A DNA stretch of 11,224 nt, from the NCBI GenBank assembly GCA_030615565.1, contig JAUWZC010000057.1:1-11224 (forward strand). The letters are read 5' to 3'. Positions 6,552 to 11,224 of this stretch are shown here, in pieces (position 1 is the stretch's first letter; every line of letters starts with the position of its first letter). The position numbers and the translations under genes are program-made. The stretch is from Desulfobacteraceae bacterium. GTDB lineage: Bacteria > Desulfobacterota > DSM-4660 > Desulfatiglandales > B25-G16. The notes beneath the pieces were generated by a model, which made no database searches, was not told the DNA's origin, and was given only the letters and a program-made list of their open reading frames with translations.

Positions 6552-7431
6552 ACAATACCTTGATAAAAGAAAAACTCTGGTAGACAAGGCACTAAAACGA
6601 TTCATGCCCCAGCCATCCGGGCTGGCAGGTATTGTTATCAGAGCAATGGATTATAGTCTCTTTGCTGGAGGAAAGAGAATGAGGCCGATTCTCTGTATAG
6701 CCGGTGCAGAGGCAGTTGCAGAATCTGCCGATGATGTCTTGCCTGTTGCCTGCGCAATTGAACTCATTCATACCTATTCTTTGATTCACGACGATCTTCC
6801 GGTAATGGATAATGATGACCTCCGTAGAGGTAAACCCACAAACCATAAAGTGTTTGGGGAGGCTGTAGCACTTCTGGCCGGAGATGGTCTGCTAACCATG
6901 GCATTCAACCTGATGGCAGGCTATGGAGCAGAAAAAAAGGTTGCGAAAAAAGCGCTGTTGAGGGTAATAGATTTGATTGCCTCAGCCGCTGGCTACAAAG
7001 GTATGGTAGGCGGACAGGTTGTTGATATCACCTACGAAGGCAAAGAGCCAGATCCTGTTGTAGTGGAATACATCCACAGACACAAAACTGGGGCCCTAAT
7101 AGCTGCCTCAGTTACAGCAGGAACCATTCTGGCAGGAGGTAATGAGGACGAGGTAAAATCCATTAACAGATATGGGCAACAGATAGGACTGGCCTTTCAG
7201 ATTGCCGATGATATCTTAAATATAGAAGGCGATAGGGGGGTTTTGGGCAAGGGCATAGGTAGTGATAAGGAGAGGGGAAAGATTACATATCCGTCTGTCT
7301 TTGGAATTGCTGAGTCAAAAAATATTCAAAAGCAATTAATTGACCATGCAATAGAGTCTCTCGAAAGATTCGATAACAGGGCAGATACACTAAGAGACCT
7401 GGCACGATATGTAATTAAAAGGAAGGCATAG
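6535..7431 (+). CDS. ispA: Type II (2E,6E)-farnesyl diphosphate synthase
   Basis: A trans-polyprenyl diphosphate synthase of 298 residues from GTG 6535. It adds isopentenyl diphosphate to dimethylallyl and geranyl diphosphate in the cytoplasm, feeding undecaprenyl, quinone and other isoprenoids. GGKRMRP lies at about 45-51. The first aspartate-rich motif is HDDLPVMDNDDLRRGKPT (85-102), with the two-residue insertion typical of bacterial type II enzymes and an aromatic Tyr81 five residues before it, which favours a C15 product. GQVVDI is at 160-165. The second aspartate-rich motif is FQIADDILN (221-229). The frame is open back to ATG 6487 (314 residues) and also has ATG 6520. GTG 6535 is chosen for its ribosome binding site and because SKKIEQYLDKRK aligns with the start of known homologues. 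It overlaps xseB by 17 bp. dxs, which supplies the pathway, lies next downstream. Confidence 0.93.
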   Translation: MSKKIEQYLDKRKTLVDKALKRFMPQPSGLAGIVIRAMDYSLFAGGKRMRPILCIAGAEAVAESADDVLPVACAIELIHTYSLIHDDLPVMDNDDLRRGKPTNHKVFGEAVALLAGDGLLTMAFNLMAGYGAEKKVAKKALLRVIDLIASAAGYKGMVGGQVVDITYEGKEPDPVVVEYIHRHKTGALIAASVTAGTILAGGNEDEVKSINRYGQQIGLAFQIADDILNIEGDRGVLGKGIGSDKERGKITYPSVFGIAESKNIQKQLIDHAIESLERFDNRADTLRDLARYVIKRKA

Positions 7432-7444
7432 ATAAGGAGAGTAA

Positions 7445-7454
7445 GCAGTAGGCA
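7445..7454 (+). repeat. GCAGTAGGCA, a copy of the CAGTAGG motif seen at 156-173
   Basis: The 105-bp gap between ispA and dxs carries this 10-mer. It is followed by A+T-rich, partly self-similar sequence (GAATTTTGAATTAAGGAATT) and by CAATGGTCAACAGACAATGG, which holds two CAATGG words. There is no gene or clear promoter here. It may be a remnant of the same short repeat that precedes cooC. Confidence 0.4.
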
Positions 7455-7536
7455 ATAAGGATTGCGAATTTTGAATTAAGGAATTTAGGAATCTTTTACA
7501 GCCAATGGTCAACAGACAATGGACAACTAAAAAAAC

Positions 7537-9450
7537 ATGAAACAGGTAAATAAAAACACCAAATCAACAAGGTCTTTCCTTGATCACATAAATAGTCCGG
7601 CCGATTTGAACGGCTTAAAAGTAGCCGATTTAGAGATACTGGCCAGCGAGATAAGGAAACTTATTATAGAAACAGTTTCACGAAATGGCGGGCATTTAGC
7701 CCCAAGTCTCGGTGTAGTGGAGTTATCTATTGCACTACACTATGTTTTTGATGCACCAAGAGATAAAATTATCTGGGATGTTGGTCACCAGGCATATGCC
7801 CATAAAATTATTACCGGCCGAAGGGAAAGATTCCATACCTTAAGAAAACACAAAGGGATAAGTGGATTTCCCAAAAGAGAAGAAAGCCCTTACGATTCCT
7901 TCAATACTGGACATTCAGGAACATCTATATCTGCCGGTCTGGGTATCACAACAGCCAAATCTATAAAGGGAGAAAAAAATAAGGTCATTGCAGTTATTGG
8001 CGATGGATCCATGACCGCTGGTATGGCCTTTGAGGCCCTTAATCAGGCAGGCCATACAGATAGAGATCTGATTGTTGTCCTGAATGATAATGAGATGTCA
8101 ATAGCTAAAAACGTCGGAGCACTGTCCTCCTATTTCAGCCGAAAAATATCAGAACCCCGGTTCGTTAATCTAAAAAAGAGTCTGGAGAATTTTTTCCGCT
8201 CCATACCAGGTGTTGGCGAAAATATATTTTCCCTATTAAAAAAGAGTGAAGATTCCCTGATTGGCCTCCTTACACCAGGCATGCTCTTTGAGGCCCTGAA
8301 ATTCAGATATATAGGCCCAATAAAGGGACATGATCTAAATCTTCTTATTAAGACATTAAAGGATGTGGCCCGGTTAGACGGCCCGGTTCTTATGCATGTT
8401 TTGACCACCAAGGGAAAGGGCTATGCACCCGCCGAGAAAAATCCTACCCATTTTCATGGTATTGGCTCCTTTGACATAGCTAATCCTTTAACCAATGAAA
8501 AATCAGCTAATGATCCGCCATCTTATACAGAGGTATTTGGCAGAACCATGGTTGAACTTGGGGACAAAGAGAAGAGATTATTTGCCATTACTGCAGCCAT
8601 GCCCGAAGGGACAGGGCTCACCGAGTTTGCCAGGATATATCCAGATCGCTTTATAGATGTGGGTATTGCTGAGCAGCATGCTGTAACCTTTGCTGCAGGC
8701 CTGGCTACAGAGGGCTTTAAACCAGTGGTTGCAATCTACTCTACCTTTCTCCAACGTTCCCTTGACCAGATAATCCATGATGTCTGTCTTCCTAATCTAC
8801 CTGTCATCTTTGCCCTCGACAGGGGTGGAATAGTAGGTGAGGATGGACCAACACACCATGGTACCTTTGATCTCTCTTACCTCAGGATCATTCCAAACAT
8901 GACTATCATGGCCCCAAAGGATGAAAATGAATTGAGACATATGCTATTCACCGCACTTAATGCCCATAGCCCGGTTGCCATTCGTTATCCTAGAGGGAAA
9001 GGTGTTGGTGTTCCAATGGACAAAGAATACCAGAAAATCCCCATAGGCGAGTCAGAGATCTTAACTGATGGAAAAGATCTTCTCATCTTAGCCGTTGGAA
9101 ATAGAGTTCACCCTTCCCTTGAGGCTGCTATGGATCTAAAAAAGGATGGGTATTCAGTCAGTGTTATTAATTGCCGATTTGTAAAACCATTGGATCCTCG
9201 GCTACCTGAGATGGCTGCAAAAACTGGAAGAGTTCTAATAGTAGAAGAAAATATACTCCGGGGTGGATTTGGAAGTGCTATTCTGGAGTCCTTTGCTGAC
9301 CAGGGATTGTCGAACATAATAACAAAACGGCTTGGAATTCCGGATATATTTATAGAACATGGCCCCCAGGACCTTTTACGAGAACAATACGGGATCGACA
9401 AAAAAAAGATCATAGAAGAGGCCAGAAAGCTCTGTGAGACCTCTAAGTAA
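7537..9450 (+). CDS. dxs: 1-deoxy-D-xylulose-5-phosphate synthase
   Basis: A 637-residue thiamine diphosphate enzyme that joins pyruvate and glyceraldehyde 3-phosphate, losing CO2, to form DXP. This is the entry to the MEP isoprenoid pathway and a source of thiamine and vitamin B6 precursors. [16 protein letters not shown] (48-63) and [15 protein letters not shown] (122-136) are Dxs signatures. The thiamine diphosphate/Mg motif runs from GDGSMTAG (155-162) to LNDNEMSI (182-189). Glu379 in [15 protein letters not shown] is the cofactor-activating glutamate. [20 protein letters not shown] (428-447) lies in the pyrimidine-binding domain. A transketolase C-terminal domain fills about 505-630. The protein has about 13 extra residues before the conserved [14 protein letters not shown] 7537 is the only nearby in-frame ATG and has no clear Shine-Dalgarno sequence. 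It follows ispA, the user of the pathway's C5 products, with a 105-bp gap, so it may be co-transcribed or have its own promoter. Confidence 0.97.
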   Translation: MKQVNKNTKSTRSFLDHINSPADLNGLKVADLEILASEIRKLIIETVSRNGGHLAPSLGVVELSIALHYVFDAPRDKIIWDVGHQAYAHKIITGRRERFHTLRKHKGISGFPKREESPYDSFNTGHSGTSISAGLGITTAKSIKGEKNKVIAVIGDGSMTAGMAFEALNQAGHTDRDLIVVLNDNEMSIAKNVGALSSYFSRKISEPRFVNLKKSLENFFRSIPGVGENIFSLLKKSEDSLIGLLTPGMLFEALKFRYIGPIKGHDLNLLIKTLKDVARLDGPVLMHVLTTKGKGYAPAEKNPTHFHGIGSFDIANPLTNEKSANDPPSYTEVFGRTMVELGDKEKRLFAITAAMPEGTGLTEFARIYPDRFIDVGIAEQHAVTFAAGLATEGFKPVVAIYSTFLQRSLDQIIHDVCLPNLPVIFALDRGGIVGEDGPTHHGTFDLSYLRIIPNMTIMAPKDENELRHMLFTALNAHSPVAIRYPRGKGVGVPMDKEYQKIPIGESEILTDGKDLLILAVGNRVHPSLEAAMDLKKDGYSVSVINCRFVKPLDPRLPEMAAKTGRVLIVEENILRGGFGSAILESFADQGLSNIITKRLGIPDIFIEHGPQDLLREQYGIDKKKIIEEARKLCETSK

Positions 9451-9514
9451 CTTAGACCGCCAATGAATTTTGCGGGCAATCCTAAAAAGGCCTTTTGTCT
9501 CTCACAGGGTTACT

Positions 9515-9705
9515 CACCGCAAAGACACAGTCCTGCGTGGAGATAAAACGTACGTATAATCTGTCTATATGTCAGAGTCAATCCAAGCCGGGCTAGTGAT
9601 AATAGGTGATTATTGCAGCGAAGCTGCTGCGCGCTTTGCCTTTGTCCCGACAGTGGCGGGACAAAGGCAAAATCAGTCATCTCTGCGTACTCTGCGCCTC
9701 TAGCG
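9515..9705. repeat. Interspersed composite repeat, decayed copy 2 (dxs-tlyA gap)
   Basis: The 306-bp gap between dxs and tlyA holds no gene but a diverged relative of the element at 2391-2648. The left end starts CACCGCAAAGACACAG at 9515. The right end at 9679-9698, ATCTCTGCGTACTCTGCGCC, is close to the right end of copy 1 but has substitutions. Between them lies a perfect 15-bp hairpin (9635-9671) and a small GCAGC-GAA-GCTGC hairpin (9615-9627). The internal sequence differs from copy 1 apart from this hairpin style. An open frame runs through the right half into tlyA, but it reads repeat sequence and is not credible as protein. Confidence 0.65.
9635..9671. repeat. Perfect hairpin H4 inside repeat copy 2
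   Basis: TTTGCCTTTGTCCCG at 9635-9649 pairs exactly with 9657-9671. The loop is ACAGTGG, again 7 nt long. The stem combines the TTTGCC word of H1 and the GTCCCG word of H2 from the other copy. No T-run follows, so it is not a standard terminator, although such a strong stem could slow or stabilise transcripts. Confidence 0.85.
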
Positions 9706-9756
9706 AAGCGGGCGAGAAAAAACTTGTGGGCTACGCAAAGGCCATATGTAGTTACC

Positions 9757-10503
9757 ATGGTCCAGCTAAAGAAAAGACTTGATCAGCTATTGGTTGAAAA
9801 AGCATTAATGGTGAGTCTTCAAAGGGCAAGGGGGATAATAATGGCCGGTATGGTCAGGGTTGATGGAAAAATGATAGATAAACCAGGCCATCTTGTAAAT
9901 CCCTCAGCCTCGATTGACCTTGTTGGTCCTGATCATCCCTATGTGAGTAGAGGTGGAATAAAACTCGAGGCAGCCTTAAGAGAGTTCGCCATAGATGTGA
10001 AGGGACTTACCATTCTGGATGTGGGGGCATCAACCGGAGGATTTACCGATTGCTTGCTTCAATATGGTGCAAAAAAGGTAATTACTGTTGATGTAGGATA
10101 TGGACAGCTGGCATGGTCACTAAGAAAGGATCCACGAGTTTTGGTGTTAGAAAGGACCAATATCAGGCAGCTATCAAAATCAGAAATAGGAGAACATGTT
10201 GATGGGGCAGTGATCGATACATCATTTATCTCATTAAGGACAGTTATCCCTGCCACATTAAGACATTTAGAAAAAGACAGTTTCATCCTTGCCCTTATCA
10301 AGCCACAATTTGAGGCAGGGAAAGGTATGGTGGGAAAGGGTGGAGTTGTTCGAGATAAGGACTTGCAAAAAGGTATTGTGAATGATCTTGTCGCCTTTTT
10401 TAAAGAATTAGGTCTGGCTGTCCACGGGACATTTGAATCACCCATCAGAGGGGCCAAGGGAAACAGGGAGTTTTTTATATATCTTAAATATCTCCAAGCT
10501 TAA
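9757..10503 (+). CDS. tlyA: TlyA-family rRNA methyltransferase / haemolysin-like protein
   Basis: A 248-residue protein from ATG 9757, within the usual size of the family. An S4 RNA-binding domain covers about 1-60 (KKRLDQLLVEKALMVSLQRA at 5-24, then RVDGKMIDKPG). An FtsJ/RrmJ-like Rossmann methyltransferase domain follows: SRGGIKLEAAL (64-74), SAM motif I LDVGASTGGFTDCLL (87-101), DVGYGQL (112-118), and LIKPQFEAGKG (180-190) with Lys182. Mycobacterial TlyA makes 2'-O-methylations in 16S and 23S rRNA that affect capreomycin sensitivity; the older haemolysin label is weakly founded. The frame stays open upstream to 9613, but those 48 residues read through repeat DNA and do not match the family, so ATG 9757 is chosen even though no good Shine-Dalgarno sequence precedes it. 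It is the last gene before a - strand integrase remnant; no terminator is evident. Confidence 0.93.
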   Translation: MVQLKKRLDQLLVEKALMVSLQRARGIIMAGMVRVDGKMIDKPGHLVNPSASIDLVGPDHPYVSRGGIKLEAALREFAIDVKGLTILDVGASTGGFTDCLLQYGAKKVITVDVGYGQLAWSLRKDPRVLVLERTNIRQLSKSEIGEHVDGAVIDTSFISLRTVIPATLRHLEKDSFILALIKPQFEAGKGMVGKGGVVRDKDLQKGIVNDLVAFFKELGLAVHGTFESPIRGAKGNREFFIYLKYLQA

Positions 10504-10540
10504 GTGAATGCCGACGTGGATCTGTTCCAAAGCGCTCCAT

Positions 10541-11043
10541 TCAGATATCAAGGTCATCAAGAGGGCTGATCACGCCTTCGCCGCCTTATCATGCATCCTC
10601 AGCCTCAGGCACTCGATGATGTGCAACCCGGAACCGTACAATAGTTTGACAACAAGCTGATGAATTCCGGTCATCGCGCCAATGATCCGTGCTACCTCTT
10701 CCCTGGCCATAACCACGGGGATATTGATCTTCCTGGATGCCCGAACCGCATTAATTTCTTTGTCTAATGGTTGTTTCAACACATGTTTATATAAGAAAAC
10801 CAGCGCATTCATGGCCTGATTCTGCGTGGATGGCGACATGCCCTTGTCAACAGCCAGATGCGTTAGGAACGCTTCTATTTTAGCTTCGCCATCTATTAAA
10901 TCTTGCCGGCCGGTCATCCCGTGATATCGTACATATCTCTTGATCCAGTCACAGTATGCTCGCTCCGTATGAATTGAGTAGTGCCGTAACCTCATGATTT
11001 TCCTTGTTTCTTCAAGCAATTTACGGCTTCTAGGTGTTGACAT
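10541..11043 (-). pseudogene. Integron-type tyrosine recombinase, internally deleted
   Basis: From ATG 11043 on the - strand the protein begins MSTPRSRKLLEETRKIMRLR and contains HYSIHTERAYCDWIKRYVRY. This is the N-terminal SAM-like core-binding domain typical of the integron integrase group. The matching frame continues to LLYGSGLHIIECLRLRMHD (about residues 133-152) and ends at TGA 10570-10572. Full-length relatives have about 320 residues; the catalytic Lys, His, Arg and Tyr boxes are missing here. In the next frame the sequence immediately reads GGEGVISPLDDLDI and stops at TGA 10541-10543, which matches the usual integrase ending (GG-x-GV-x-SPLD). So about 150 codons were lost between two preserved ends. 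The box I Arg, expected in GSGLRI, is also His141. The product cannot recombine DNA. ATG 11043 is preferred over ATG 11076 because AGGGGG lies 9 nt upstream and homologues begin MSTPRSRKLL. No attI, attC or cassette is visible. Confidence 0.85.
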
Positions 11044-11052
11044 CTGTTTATG

Positions 11053-11058
11053 CCCCCT
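11053..11058 (-). promoter_or_regulatory. Ribosome binding site of the integrase remnant
   Basis: AGGGGG on the - strand lies 9 nt before ATG 11043. It supports that start over the in-frame ATG at 11076, which would add eleven residues not expected in the family. Confidence 0.5.
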
Positions 11059-11061
11059 GTT

Positions 11062-11089
11062 ATTATATGCTATCAAGTTATTGACTCAA
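11062..11089 (-). promoter_or_regulatory. Possible sigma-70 type promoter of the integrase remnant
   Basis: On the - strand, TTGAGT (11084-11089) and a perfect TATAAT (11062-11067) are separated by 16 bp, facing the integrase start. The leader would be only about a dozen bases and would begin within the ribosome binding site, which is unusually short. The match may therefore be partly fortuitous in A+T-rich DNA. No other -10/-35 pair as good was noticed near this gene. Confidence 0.45.
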
Positions 11090-11157
11090 GTTTCGCACCC
11101 CTAAATGTAATTTAGAGAGGTGAGAAATCGTTATTTTATGTATTTTTTAATAGTAAT

Positions 11158-11219
11158 GGACTCCATTTTGTGGTATATTAACTTATTGATAATACACAAT
11201 AAACCATCAAAAGGAGTCC
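11158..11219 (+). promoter_or_regulatory. Imperfect 62-bp hairpin containing a strong ribosome binding site for a gene beyond the window
   Basis: The arm 11158-11179 (GGACTCCATTTTGTGGTATATT) begins with GGACTCC and pairs with 11198-11219, ending GGAGTCC. There are two single-base bulges, one mismatch and an 18-nt A+T-rich loop. AAGGAG at 11211-11216 lies in the right arm, 8 nt before the window's end, so a + strand gene probably starts just outside. In RNA the hairpin would hide that site. Such sequestration is known for transposase genes of several insertion sequences, but the downstream gene is not visible and this could equally be an element end or another leader. Confidence 0.5.
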
Positions 11220-11224
11220 TTCAA

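Noticed and set aside
8130..8411. - strand open frames inside dxs and the other + strand genes
   Set aside because: They are shadows of well-conserved genes on the opposite strand and have no protein-like motifs or ribosome binding sites.
9451..9510. Terminator after dxs (AAAAGGCCTTTT near 9484-9496)
   Set aside because: The palindrome is short, has no loop to speak of and lacks a following T-run; the CCGC/GCGG pairing just upstream is only 4 bp.
9613..9756. N-terminal extension of tlyA by 48 residues
   Set aside because: The added residues translate the right half of an interspersed repeat, are rich in Cys, Ala and Lys without any known fold, and come before the point where TlyA homologues begin (KKRLDQLLVE).
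11044..11157. attI recombination site or cassette array beside the integrase remnant
   Set aside because: I see no convincing GTTRRRY core sites in the expected position and no attC-like folded sites; the gene is dead and no array is visible.

Overview
The window is a stretch of ordinary, A+T-rich bacterial chromosome that is almost fully coding on the + strand. Gene content suggests a strictly anaerobic, Gram-negative bacterium, most like Desulfobacterota/Deltaproteobacteria. The reasons are a CooC-type nickel-insertion ATPase, a non-mevalonate isoprenoid cluster, and the order xseA - M23 peptidase - xseB - ispA - dxs - tlyA, which I associate from memory with that group. This placement is an inference, because no rRNA or taxonomic marker was compared.

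Layout: positions 3-152 are the tail of an unidentified protein that resembles the end of DUF3786 proteins. A CooC-like ATPase (218-979) follows. A gene-free gap (980-1302) holds a long concentric foldback (inverted repeat) element. serC (1303-2385) makes phosphoserine. An interspersed repeat element with inverted CACCGCAGAGACGCAG-type ends fills 2391-2648 and runs right up to asnS (2656-4068). Then comes a tightly packed run: xseA (4072), an exported M23 peptidase (5431), xseB (6306) and ispA (about 6535), with stops and starts touching or overlapping. After a 105-bp gap lies dxs (7537-9450). A second, decayed copy of the interspersed repeat (about 9515-9705) separates dxs from tlyA (9757-10503). 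The right end carries a dead integron-type integrase on the - strand (10541-11043). Beyond it is an imperfect 62-bp hairpin that contains a strong ribosome binding site for a gene beginning just outside the window.

How the genes work together: XseA and XseB are the two subunits of exonuclease VII. Dxs makes 1-deoxy-D-xylulose 5-phosphate, the first committed intermediate of the MEP pathway, and IspA condenses the resulting C5 units to farnesyl diphosphate. AsnS and TlyA serve translation. SerC serves serine synthesis, and in DXP-dependent organisms also vitamin B6 synthesis. The M23 peptidase probably trims or regulates the cell wall.

I did not find a convincing undescribed system. The most interesting parts are non-coding: the concentric foldback element, the two copies of a composite repeat whose hairpins keep 7-nt loops while their stems change, and an integrase reduced to its two ends by an internal deletion.
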